Shown piece by piece: positions 10,380 through 17,742 of a stretch of 64,000 nt of DNA (positions are counted from its first letter, which is position 1; each line of letters begins with the position of its first letter). Both the position numbers and the translations under genes were made by a program. The stretch covers positions 18,450 through 82,449 of the forward strand of contig NZ_FRDA01000023.1 in assembly GCF_900143095.1 (NCBI RefSeq), written 5' to 3'. A model generated the notes under the pieces. That model did not search any database. It was given only the letters and a program-made list of their open reading frames with translations, and had not been told where the DNA came from. Origin of the DNA: Pseudomonas asturiensis. Its GTDB lineage: Bacteria > Pseudomonadota > Gammaproteobacteria > Pseudomonadales > Pseudomonadaceae.

Positions 10380-11201
10380 ATGGATTCCACACAACAGCCC
10401 GAGGACGACGGGGTTATCCGTATTCAGCGTCTGGTGCCCGGACAGGTCGACGTGGTATTGGGCTCGCACCCCAATCGAAAACCGCTGCCCCCGACGCGCC
10501 GTAAGCCCGCCTATGCGCTCTGGCTGGCCGGGCTGATCGTGGTGGCTTGCCTGAGCGCCATGATTGCCTCGCAGTTGCGCAAACCCAAGGCAAACCCTGC
10601 GCTGCCCATCGAGCAACCGGCTCCGGTGGTAAAGCCCGCCGAAATCGAAATCCCGCCGCCGCAAACGCCCCGTGCGACGCCCGTTGCGCTGCGTCAGGAA
10701 CCCGCTGCGCTGCCGACGCCAGCGCCGACGGCGCCGAGCGCAACCGTGCAGCCTCTGGATAACTGCCTGAAAAACGGCAATGTCATCGACGAAAGTGTCC
10801 TGAACTGCCGATTCGGCCAAGTGCCCCGCCCGGTTCAGAGCGAGCCGGCGAAAGGTATGGTGTCTGCGGGTTACATGGCCGATTTCAAGGCCGATGCCGC
10901 CCGCCCGGCATCCCGTCCGTCACGTCCTTACACGGTCGCGACGGTGTCCATACGCGAATGGGACGGGCGCAACCGCTACCGTGCGCAATGGCGTATCTAC
11001 GACAACACCATCGACGGCGACAGCGTGTGCGAGAACTTCCTCGCCCGCTCGGTAGAGCGGCGCGAGTGTCGTAAATCAGCCGAGGTCAATTTCCGCGAAC
11101 AGTGCCAGGAATGGACGCGCCGTGCGGGTCGTGATCGCGACCCGCAGAGCAAGAACGCCCAGGCGCGCTACTGTGAAGCGGCTTCGACCTTCACGCCCTG
11201 A
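10380..11201 (+). CDS. Hypothetical single-span membrane protein
   Basis: A 273-residue protein that I do not recognise. It has a cytoplasmic N-terminus of about 42 residues, one membrane segment (YALWLAGLIVVACLSAMIAS, about 44-63), a Pro/Ala/Lys-rich linker (about 70-125) and a C-terminal domain with several cysteines. The C-terminal part (SIREWDGRNRYRAQWRIYDN onward) looks folded and periplasmic. ATG 10380 is well supported by AAGGAGCAGGG. The last 34 bases overlap the 3' end of the convergent acyl-CoA ligase gene. Nothing in the context gives a function. Confidence 0.8.
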   Translation: MDSTQQPEDDGVIRIQRLVPGQVDVVLGSHPNRKPLPPTRRKPAYALWLAGLIVVACLSAMIASQLRKPKANPALPIEQPAPVVKPAEIEIPPPQTPRATPVALRQEPAALPTPAPTAPSATVQPLDNCLKNGNVIDESVLNCRFGQVPRPVQSEPAKGMVSAGYMADFKADAARPASRPSRPYTVATVSIREWDGRNRYRAQWRIYDNTIDGDSVCENFLARSVERRECRKSAEVNFREQCQEWTRRAGRDRDPQSKNAQARYCEAASTFTP

Positions 11202-12829
11202 TCGGTCTGACCGTTTTTCGCCCACTCGCGCAGTAGAAACTTCTGGATCTTGCCGGTCGAGGTTTTTGGCAGTGCCGTAAACACCACGGTTTTCGGCACC
11301 TTGAAGCCTGCCAGGTGCTCACGACAGAACCGCATGATCTGCTCGCCCGTCACCTCGTCTGCCCCGGCCTTGAGGGTCACAAATGCGCAGGGCGTCTCAC
11401 CCCACTTGTCATCGGGCCTGGCGACCACTGCGGCCTCCAGAACGGCCGGATGGCGATACAGCACACCTTCAACCTCAATGGTGGAAATGTTCTCGCCACC
11501 GGAAATGATGATGTCCTTGCTGCGGTCACGAATCTCCAGATAGCCGTCCGCGTGCCAGACCGCCAGGTCTCCAGAGTGAAACCAGCCGCCTTCGAACGCC
11601 TTGTCGGTGGCGCTCTGATTACCCAGATAGCCTTTCATGACCGTGTTGCCGCGCATGTAGATCTCGCCAAGGGTCTGGCCGTCCTTCGGCACAGGCTGAT
11701 GGGTCAGCGGGTCGGCCACCATCACACCTTCGAGCGTGGGGTAACGCACGCCCTGACGCGCCTTGACTGAGGCCCGCTCGTCGGCCGGCAGTTCATCCCA
11801 CTCGGTTTTCCAGGCGCAGACAGTGACCGGCCCGTAGGTTTCGGTCAGCCCGTAGGCGTGGGTAATGCAGATGCCCATTGCCTCGACCGAGGCAATCACC
11901 CGCGCAGGCGGTGCGGCGCCTGCGGTCATGGCATTGACGGGATGACCGAATGCCACGTCGGCGGCGTTGGGCAGATTGGCCAGGGCATTGAGCACGATGG
12001 GCGCGCCGCATAAATGGCTGACGGTGTGCTGGCTGATCAGCGTAATGATTTTCTGAGGATCGACCCGACGCAAAAACACATGCGTGCCCGCCTGCGCGGT
12101 GATGGTCCAGGGATAACACCAGCCGTTGCAGTGAAACATCGGCAGGGTCCACAGGTAAACCGGGTGCAGGCCCATGCCCCAGGCCATCTGATTGCCGATG
12201 GCATTCAGGTACGCGCCGCGATGGTGATAAACCACACCCTTGGGGTCGCCGGTGGTACCGGAGGTGTAGTTCAGCGAGATCGGCGCCCATTCATCCTGCG
12301 GCCATTGCCACTCGAAATCGGGGTCGCCTGCGGCCAGCAGCGCGTCGTAGTCCAGTTCGCTCAACGGCCGCCCTTCGCCGTATTCGGGATCGTCCACGTC
12401 GATCAACAGCGGAGGATTGTCCAGCAGGGCCAGGGCGGCATGCACCACGGCATGAAACTCACGGTCAGCGATCAACACCCGCGCTTCACCGTGCCTGAGC
12501 ATGAAGGCAATGGCCGTGGCATCCAGCCGCACATTAAGGGTATTGAGCACCGCACCCAGCATGGGTACGCCGAAGTGCACCTCAAGCATGGCCGGAATGT
12601 TGGGCAGCATGACCGCAACCGTATCGCCACTTTGCACACCTAACTGGCTCAACCCTGACGCAAGCTGGCGACAGCGGCGATAGGTCTGTGCCCAGTCGCG
12701 GCGGATCGCGCCATGGATTACGGCCGGATAGTCCGGGTACGTTGCGGCGGTGCGCTCAAGAAAACTCAGCGGCGTGAGTGCCATGTGGTTGGCCGGGCCT
12801 CTGGAGAGGCCCTGATGGAAGATCGACAT
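11168..12829 (-). CDS. Acyl-CoA synthetase / fatty-acid CoA ligase
   Basis: A 553-residue adenylate-forming (ANL) enzyme. The ATP-binding loop is YTSGTTGDPKGVVYHH, the adenylate motif AYGLTETYGP, the hinge GWFHSGDLAVWHADGY, and the C-terminal catalytic lysine motif LPKTSTGKIQKF. It should activate a carboxylic acid to acyl-AMP and then acyl-CoA; the sequence resembles medium-chain or methylmercaptopropionate-type ligases, but the substrate cannot be read. ATG 12829 with AAGGTG upstream gives the usual N-terminus MSIFHQGL. The open frame extends to 12952 without a better site. The 3' end overlaps the convergent hypothetical gene by 34 bases. Confidence 0.9.
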   Translation of the reverse strand: MSIFHQGLSRGPANHMALTPLSFLERTAATYPDYPAVIHGAIRRDWAQTYRRCRQLASGLSQLGVQSGDTVAVMLPNIPAMLEVHFGVPMLGAVLNTLNVRLDATAIAFMLRHGEARVLIADREFHAVVHAALALLDNPPLLIDVDDPEYGEGRPLSELDYDALLAAGDPDFEWQWPQDEWAPISLNYTSGTTGDPKGVVYHHRGAYLNAIGNQMAWGMGLHPVYLWTLPMFHCNGWCYPWTITAQAGTHVFLRRVDPQKIITLISQHTVSHLCGAPIVLNALANLPNAADVAFGHPVNAMTAGAAPPARVIASVEAMGICITHAYGLTETYGPVTVCAWKTEWDELPADERASVKARQGVRYPTLEGVMVADPLTHQPVPKDGQTLGEIYMRGNTVMKGYLGNQSATDKAFEGGWFHSGDLAVWHADGYLEIRDRSKDIIISGGENISTIEVEGVLYRHPAVLEAAVVARPDDKWGETPCAFVTLKAGADEVTGEQIMRFCREHLAGFKVPKTVVFTALPKTSTGKIQKFLLREWAKNGQTDQGVKVEAASQ

Positions 12830-12956
12830 AAGAACACCTTGGCGTATTGTTAGCTCTGGACCCGCATGGGCCGGTGATTTCACGAGGCTGCTGTGCTCAG
12901 TTATAGCCTGCGGCGGCGGTTCTGCGTGATCAGACCTTCGGATAAATCCCACGCAC

Positions 12957-12976
12957 GTATAGCCAATGGCTTACAC
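12957..12976 (+). promoter_or_regulatory. GacA-box-like upstream activating site of first rsmX
   Basis: GTATAGCCAATGGCTTACAC contains CTTACA (12970-12975) and an imperfect inverted half TATAGC. This resembles the GacA site TGTAAG-N6-CTTACA known upstream of rsmX/Y/Z genes. It starts 63 bases before the -10 box at 13020, the same spacing as in the second copy. Its conservation in both copies is direct evidence; GacA binding is inferred. Confidence 0.8.
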
Positions 12977-13019
12977 ACAATCGAGTTGTTTGGCTCTTTG
13001 TGAGTCCACGACACGGCCG

Positions 13020-13025
13020 TAAGAT
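13020..13025 (+). promoter_or_regulatory. -10 box of the first rsmX-like gene
   Basis: TAAGAT at 13020-13025 precedes TTGGATCCAACAA. The same sequence context with TATGAT occurs in the second copy. Transcription should start near 13032. Confidence 0.6.
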
Positions 13026-13031
13026 TGGATC

Positions 13032-13146
13032 CAACAACTGGTGAGCAGGGAGCTCGCCAGGATCAGGGACGATCGACCATCGCCGGGACGGCAGCCGACA
13101 GGGAGTTGGAATGGTCTTGGAAAAACCCGCTTCGGCGGGTTTTTTA
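13032..13146 (+). ncRNA. rsmX: RsmX-type small RNA, copy 1
   Basis: A predicted RNA of about 115 bases with seven GGA motifs. One is displayed in a hairpin loop: stem GGTGAGC (13040-13046), loop AGGGA, stem GCTCGCC (13052-13058). Another AGGGA sits between two GATC arms. It ends in a terminator (AAACCCGC-TTCG-GCGGGTTT, 13123-13142, then T-rich). GGA-loop RNAs of this size are known to sequester RsmA/CsrA proteins under GacS/GacA control. P. syringae is known to carry several rsmX copies. It has a GacA-box-like site 63 bases before the -10 and a near-identical second copy downstream. There are no plausible reading frames. Confidence 0.85.
13123..13146 (+). terminator. Terminator of the first rsmX-like RNA
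   Basis: The 8-base stem AAACCCGC / GCGGGTTT closes a TTCG tetraloop and is followed by TTTATT. The same hairpin ends the second copy. Confidence 0.9.
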
Positions 13147-13270
13147 TTGCCTGCGATTTCTTGCCGCTGATTGAGCCGCTGATTAAAAAATGTACGCGTC
13201 CTGATCCATCACTGATCACTTGTCACATTGTCGCGTCATGTTGAGTGAGGAACAGGGCTGCAACGGCCTC

Positions 13271-13290
13271 GTATAGCCAAAGGCTTACAC
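13271..13290 (+). promoter_or_regulatory. GacA-box-like upstream activating site of second rsmX
   Basis: GTATAGCCAAAGGCTTACAC differs from the first copy's site by one central base. It lies 63 bases before the second -10 box, the same phase as in copy 1. CTTACA is at 13284-13289. Confidence 0.8.
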
Positions 13291-13333
13291 GCCCTGGGGG
13301 CAGTTGGCTATTTTTGTCCGACAACAAGAGCCG

Positions 13334-13339
13334 TATGAT
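13334..13339 (+). promoter_or_regulatory. -10 box of the second rsmX-like gene
   Basis: TATGAT, closer to consensus than the TAAGAT of copy 1, followed by the same TGGATCCAACAA start region. Transcription should start near 13346. Confidence 0.65.
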
Positions 13340-13345
13340 TGGATC

Positions 13346-13459
13346 CAACAAGTGGTGAACAGGGAGTTCACCAGGATCAAGGATGATCGACCATCGCCTG
13401 GGAGGCGGCCGACAGGAAGTCGGGATGGTCTTGGGAAAACCCGCTTCGGCGGGTTTTTT
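13346..13459 (+). ncRNA. rsmX: RsmX-type small RNA, copy 2
   Basis: A predicted RNA of about 114 bases, paralogous to copy 1 and 314 bases downstream. It also has seven GGA motifs. The first hairpin is GGTGAAC (13354-13360), loop AGGGA, GTTCACC (13366-13372). Compared with copy 1 the stem changes G to A on one arm and C to T on the other, so pairing is kept while the loop is unchanged: covariation that supports a selected RNA structure. The terminator hairpin at 13437-13456 also provides a U-tract for the convergent T6SS-linked transcript ending at 13492. Confidence 0.85.
13437..13459. terminator. Shared terminator between rsmX copy 2 and the T6SS minus-strand operon
   Basis: AAACCCGC-TTCG-GCGGGTTT has T-tracts on both sides: TTTTTTG for plus, and TTTT after the stem when read on minus. 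It lies 32 bases past the end of the immunity-like gene, so it can end both transcripts. Confidence 0.85.
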
Positions 13460-13491
13460 GTTGTCTGCACAAACGTGAATGCCTGCGATGG

Positions 13492-13998
13492 TTAGCGGCC
13501 GCGCGCCTTGTTTTTGCGCAGCTTTTCGCGATTCTTTTCCAGTGCCTGCTGACGACCCGCCTCAGCACCAGCCTGCTCACGTTCGATCCTGAGCGCGATT
13601 AAGTCGGCGCGCATTTCCCGTTGCCGCTGACTGTTGAGCATCAGCAGCCCCAGCAATGGAAGCAACAGGCCAAGCGCATAGATAAACAGTTCGATGCCGC
13701 GGCCATAACCCGGAAAGGTCGGCAGCACCGCCAACAGGCTCACGATGGGCATCGCGACCAGCAGCCAAAAGCCCTCGCGACGCCCACGGGTGACCATCAA
13801 ACCGCCCAGGGCCAGCACCATCGCTGCGCCGATCAGCACCATGACCTGGACGATCGTGCCGTCCTGCGCATCGTTGAACCAGGTGTAAAACACCTGAGAC
13901 GTCGCCAGGGCCATGGAGAACGTGATCAGCAGCATCGAGCCCAGAAACGTCGGAAAGTAACGGGCTCTGAAGGCATAGTAATGATGACGATCGGTCAT
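13492..13998 (-). CDS. Four-span membrane protein, candidate T6SS immunity protein
   Basis: A 168-residue protein that I do not recognise from a named family. It has four hydrophobic segments at about residues 17-36, 49-69, 77-93 and 103-121, then a charged, basic, probably coiled-coil tail (about 122-168, with NSQRQREMRADL and KNREKLRKNKARGR). Its start overlaps the stop of the upstream gene by 4 bases (ATGA), the coupling usual for effector-immunity pairs. It is the last gene of the minus-strand T6SS operon. An integral inner-membrane immunity protein would fit a membrane-active toxin, which is what the upstream gene resembles. The immunity role is inferred from position and topology only. 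Confidence 0.7.
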   Translation of the reverse strand: MTDRHHYYAFRARYFPTFLGSMLLITFSMALATSQVFYTWFNDAQDGTIVQVMVLIGAAMVLALGGLMVTRGRREGFWLLVAMPIVSLLAVLPTFPGYGRGIELFIYALGLLLPLLGLLMLNSQRQREMRADLIALRIEREQAGAEAGRQQALEKNREKLRKNKARGR

Positions 13999-14900
13999 TC
14001 GGTCACTTCCTCATAAAGGCCGACCGCGATGCTTTGCATGTAGCTGCTGCCCACCAGCCCCATTCCGACGCTGAGTACGTCCTGCAACTGGATGACCGTA
14101 GCCGGCTTGAGTTGAGTCGGCGTCATGCGTGTCGGCAATTCCCCACTGCGCTGCTTGAGCTTGAGCAACCGGGACGTCAGCTTAGGGTTTTGAAGCGTCA
14201 GCAATTCTTCGGTCAACGCCTTGCGTTGTTGCCGGTTGAGCTCTTTGGTCAGATCGAACCAACTGCGTCCGGTGGCGGCTTTGCGCGCCTGCATCAGCTT
14301 GTACGTGGTCAGCCCCGTGGCGCCGACACCCGACAGGGATGCAATGTCCAGCACCGAGGCGATGACCTGATACAACTCTGAATCGTCGAGCCTGTCGTTG
14401 GCGGCCGGAGCCCTGACTTCGTTGAGGGTGCGGGCCAGACCGATACCGCACTGTGCGGTGCTGGCGGCTGCCGAGGCGTAGCCGATTGCGGTGATGACCA
14501 GACTGGCACCGCCCGAAAAAGGCACGGCCGCCCCACCACCGAAAACGGCGATCCAGCCCAGGACTGCTCCGCCACAGGACATCGTGGCACTGAATGCCTC
14601 GTACAGCAGACGGGACTCGCGAGGATTGGTCTGCACCTCACGGGCGAACTGCTGGGGCGCGATATTGCGTTTGGCCTCCCGCAGGATCAGCCGCTTGGGC
14701 TTGATGCTGCAGATGGGCGTGAATTCTCGAAGCGTCACGACGTTGAAGTCGCTGTCGATGTACACGACGCCTGCGCCTGCGATGCCCGGGTCGGAATCGA
14801 TGGACGCAAACAGACGTTGAACGTTGATTCTGGCTGCAATGTTCTGGCGCGCCAGAACCTGCGAAGGGCTGTTGTACAACCCGATCATGGCTTGGGACAT
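13995..14900 (-). CDS. Candidate membrane-active T6SS effector (unrecognised)
   Basis: A 301-residue protein of no family I can name. It lacks a signal peptide. The central part (about 103-157) is a long Gly/Ala-rich hydrophobic stretch (SCGGAVLGWIAVFGGGAAVPF, SLVITAIGYASAAA) like the glycine zippers of pore-forming toxins. A second hydrophobic helix lies near residues 190-215, and the C-terminal part is basic and helical (LTKELNRQQRKALTEELL). ATG 14900 has AGGAAG upstream. The gene follows tagQ after a strong hairpin and is coupled to a four-span membrane protein. Effector function is inferred from location, topology and lack of a signal sequence; there is no recognisable enzymatic motif. 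Confidence 0.7.
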   Translation of the reverse strand: MSQAMIGLYNSPSQVLARQNIAARINVQRLFASIDSDPGIAGAGVVYIDSDFNVVTLREFTPICSIKPKRLILREAKRNIAPQQFAREVQTNPRESRLLYEAFSATMSCGGAVLGWIAVFGGGAAVPFSGGASLVITAIGYASAAASTAQCGIGLARTLNEVRAPAANDRLDDSELYQVIASVLDIASLSGVGATGLTTYKLMQARKAATGRSWFDLTKELNRQQRKALTEELLTLQNPKLTSRLLKLKQRSGELPTRMTPTQLKPATVIQLQDVLSVGMGLVGSSYMQSIAVGLYEEVTE

Positions 14901-14927
14901 CGGTCTTCCTTGAATCCGTTCGACGCA

Positions 14928-14959
14928 CTTCACCGGCCTCGCCACGGAGGCCGGTGAAG
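14928..14959 (-). terminator. Strong hairpin between tagQ and the candidate effector gene
   Basis: A perfect 13-base stem (CTTCACCGGCCTC at 14928-14940 with GAGGCCGGTGAAG at 14947-14959) and a 6-base loop lie between the tagQ stop and the next start. There is no T-tract on the minus strand, so attenuation or mRNA processing is more likely than full termination. Confidence 0.6.
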
Positions 14960-14989
14960 CTGTCGATCAATGCTTATGCATCAATGTAC

Positions 14990-15931
14990 TCAAACGTTCG
15001 GGCAAGGCACTGGAGCCCAGTCGCCGACGTCTGGGTTCTTGCACATGCTGTTGACCTGGGTTTGACCGGCGGTCGCCACCTGCGCGCTCTCGGCCTGCTT
15101 GACCTTGGCCTGCTGCAGGTTTTTCTCGGTCCCGACCGCTTCTTTCGGCACGTCAGGCAGTTTCTGCTGCTTGGCCTTGGTGTTCTTGCCGGTCTTCTTG
15201 TTCGACGTGGCCGCAACCGGTGCGGTATCGGCATTGGCGACGATCACCACGTCGTTGCGCTTCACACCCACTTGTTGCAGGTCTTTCTCGTAGGCCTGGG
15301 TGTAGCTGCTCAGGTCTTCGCTGGCACGACCGTTGACCGCGGCGATCAGGTCGTTGGACTCTTTCAGGCCGGCCACGATTTCAGCCAGGCGCTTGCGGCC
15401 TTCGGTGGCGTTGATGGTGTTGGCCTTGCGACCCGAGATCAGGTTGGTGAACTCACGCTGGTAGCAGGACTGCGAAGCCTTGGCGTACGCCGTGCTGCGG
15501 TCGATGTCGGCCGCGCTTTTGTTGATGTCGGTGGAGTAGGAAGCGATACGTGCGTTGTCGTCGGTGATCTGCTTCTGACGCTCGGTGTAATAACCCGCTG
15601 CGCCGCCGACCAGTGCGCCGCCTGCGGCACCGATGGCAACGTTACGCGCACGCTTGTCGGAGTTACCGGTCAGGGCACCCGCCAGAGCGCCGCCCACTGC
15701 ACCCAGTGCCGCGCCGGTCGCGACCGATTTGGTCATGTCCGAGTCGGTCTGACGCAGGTGCTGCACAGGCTCGTAGCAGGTCGGGTAGTACTCGACCTTG
15801 GTGCTGGCGCCGACTTTGGAAACCGGGGAGCTTGCGCAACCGGTCAGCAGGACAGCGCCGAAACCGGCGGTAGCCAGCAGCAAGGCACGGCTTTTCGAGG
15901 CCGAGACAAAGGGTTTACGGGACAAAAGCAT
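14990..15931 (-). CDS. tagQ: T6SS-associated outer-membrane lipoprotein TagQ
   Basis: A 313-residue lipoprotein with signal peptide and lipobox LLTGC near residue 34. A glycine-zipper segment follows (TGAALGAVGGALAGALTG and IGAAGGALVGGAAGYYT, about 75-120), then an alpha-helical region and a basic low-complexity stretch. In P. aeruginosa, TagQ is an outer-membrane lipoprotein that localises TagR, and TagQRST act upstream of the kinase PpkA. The position next to tagR in the same order as HSI-I supports the name. ATG 15931 gives the signal peptide and has an AAGAGAA ribosome-binding site; the open frame up to 16021 is not needed. Confidence 0.88.
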   Translation of the reverse strand: MLLSRKPFVSASKSRALLLATAGFGAVLLTGCASSPVSKVGASTKVEYYPTCYEPVQHLRQTDSDMTKSVATGAALGAVGGALAGALTGNSDKRARNVAIGAAGGALVGGAAGYYTERQKQITDDNARIASYSTDINKSAADIDRSTAYAKASQSCYQREFTNLISGRKANTINATEGRKRLAEIVAGLKESNDLIAAVNGRASEDLSSYTQAYEKDLQQVGVKRNDVVIVANADTAPVAATSNKKTGKNTKAKQQKLPDVPKEAVGTEKNLQQAKVKQAESAQVATAGQTQVNSMCKNPDVGDWAPVPCPNV

Positions 15932-16017
15932 ATTGGCGTTCTCTTCTTTAGGTTTGACGTGCCCGGTGCGGCCTGATGCCGCCCGAGTCCCCTCTGTGCT
16001 TGCCAGACACCGGCCGG

Positions 16018-17742
16018 TCATGGCTGACTGGCCGATGCAAGCAATTGCTTCACAATCGTTTCCGGATCAGCGCGCTTCTGCTGGCGGTATTCGCCCACAT
16101 GACGCACGAACAGCGTCGCCCGGGTGACCAGGCTCTTGCCGATGATCGGCTTGCGATTGAGTTCTTCTTTGATCCGCTGAAACTGCGCCTGAATCACCGC
16201 ATCGGTGTAGCGCGTGCCGGTCGCCAGGTTATCGATGTAGATCGCCACCGCGCCATCCAGTGCGCTGCGACCGTTATCGATGGCGGTCCCGAACAGCTTG
16301 GCGCTGGCCTCGTCCTTGGCGGCGAGGGCCTGCTGCTGGCTCTTCTTCAGGTTGGTCAGGCGGATGTTGTAGTTATTGATGGTCTCCGCCACCAGCGCAG
16401 CGGACTGGATCAGGTTGCCAGCCGCCTCTTCACGTTGCTGGGCGATCAGCGAGACATTGCGCTTGAGTTCTTCGTTGACCAGCCCGAGCTCGGCCTGCAA
16501 GCGCGGATCGGCGCTGGCGGCGATGATGCTGTCCAGCCGCTTGGTCGGGTCCTGCGCATCGTCGATGGCATCGGTCAGGGACGCGAGTCGACCTTCCTTC
16601 TGCCATTGCTCGAACAGCTCCTTGTAACGTGAGCGCGGCGCGGACAGAGCACCGATGGCCACCCGAAAGCCGGTGGTTTCATTACTCTGCTCGGAGCCGT
16701 CGGCGGCAAACAGCGGGTACTCGCGGCGCATGCCGGTGAACAGCGTGCCCTCGCCTTCCAGGTAGTTGCCGCCCTTGGCCACGAAGCCGCCATAAGCGCC
16801 CTGACGACGCCCGGCATGCACCAGCTGGAAGGACTCCTGAACCATTTCCGCCGCGTTGCCGATCACGTCGAACAGGCCGATCGGGTTAGGCAGTTTGGTG
16901 CCGATCGGCATCAGGCGTGCCGCTTGCCCGGTGCCTCCGGCGACCTGATTGAATACCGCCCAGTCAGACAAGGGGCCGTCAGTTTCGCTGCCTTCAAGCC
17001 TGCGAGGAAACAGTCGGCCGTCCATGTCCTGGCGGCTCACGGCCTGCGCGCCTCGCGCTGCAAATTCCCACTCCACTTCGGTCGGCAGGCGCACGAAACC
17101 GGTCCCGCCCTCCTCCGCATCCGTGCCGCGACCGCTGACCGGCAGCAGCTCACGGTGGTATTTCATCAACCAGGCGCTGTACACCGCCGAAAAGCGCTCG
17201 GCCTCGAAACGCGACAGCTTGACCTTGGGCAGACGACCCGCCATGCCGGTCGGCGCGTCACAGGCAGGTGCGGGCTCGCCGCTGGCCAGCGACTGCGCCT
17301 GCGACATGACCTGCGCATACTGACGGGCAGTGACTTCGTACTTGCCGATGAAATACATCATCGGCTTGAGCGGCGTACCCGCATCGGTCTTGGGCAGCAA
17401 CGGGCTGATGGTTTTGCGCCAGTCAGCGGGCAGATCCTTGAGGGTGAACTGACCGTTGATGAAGTCACGGCGATAACCGGAGATGAACGACTGCTTGTAG
17501 CCCGGCTCGTCCTCACTGAACGGGTAGCCAAGGCTGATCTCGCGATCGTCCAGGCTGCCCTGCGCCAGGATGTACACATAGCGAAAGACCATTTCACCGT
17601 CGCATGGCAGCGGCAGACTGATGTCGTCAGCCAGCGGCTTGGGGTTGTCCAGTTTGTCATCGTCGTCGGCCTGAACGCTCAACGACGATACGCACAGTGC
17701 AGCCATCGCCAGCACCAGACCGGCCCTGCGCAACTCAAACAT
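16018..17742 (-). CDS. tagR: T6SS posttranslational regulator TagR (FGE-sulfatase fold)
   Basis: A 574-residue protein with an N-terminal signal peptide (LVLAMAALCVSSLSVQA). A formylglycine-generating-enzyme-like domain covers about residues 100-385: the KYEVTARQYAQVM, RLPTEVEWEFAARG, GLFDVIGNAAEMV and TGFRVAI segments are all typical. The C-terminal part is a helical, coiled-coil region. In P. aeruginosa, TagR is a periplasmic activator of PpkA. ATG 17742 has AAGGAATC upstream and starts just before the end of tagS (8-base overlap). Confidence 0.93.
   Translation of the reverse strand: MFELRRAGLVLAMAALCVSSLSVQADDDDKLDNPKPLADDISLPLPCDGEMVFRYVYILAQGSLDDREISLGYPFSEDEPGYKQSFISGYRRDFINGQFTLKDLPADWRKTISPLLPKTDAGTPLKPMMYFIGKYEVTARQYAQVMSQAQSLASGEPAPACDAPTGMAGRLPKVKLSRFEAERFSAVYSAWLMKYHRELLPVSGRGTDAEEGGTGFVRLPTEVEWEFAARGAQAVSRQDMDGRLFPRRLEGSETDGPLSDWAVFNQVAGGTGQAARLMPIGTKLPNPIGLFDVIGNAAEMVQESFQLVHAGRRQGAYGGFVAKGGNYLEGEGTLFTGMRREYPLFAADGSEQSNETTGFRVAIGALSAPRSRYKELFEQWQKEGRLASLTDAIDDAQDPTKRLDSIIAASADPRLQAELGLVNEELKRNVSLIAQQREEAAGNLIQSAALVAETINNYNIRLTNLKKSQQQALAAKDEASAKLFGTAIDNGRSALDGAVAIYIDNLATGTRYTDAVIQAQFQRIKEELNRKPIIGKSLVTRATLFVRHVGEYRQQKRADPETIVKQLLASASQP

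Noticed and set aside
12971..13470. Two similar short minus-strand frames over the rsmX region
   Set aside because: Their similarity comes from the duplicated sRNA genes; the conserved signal is RNA structure, not codons.
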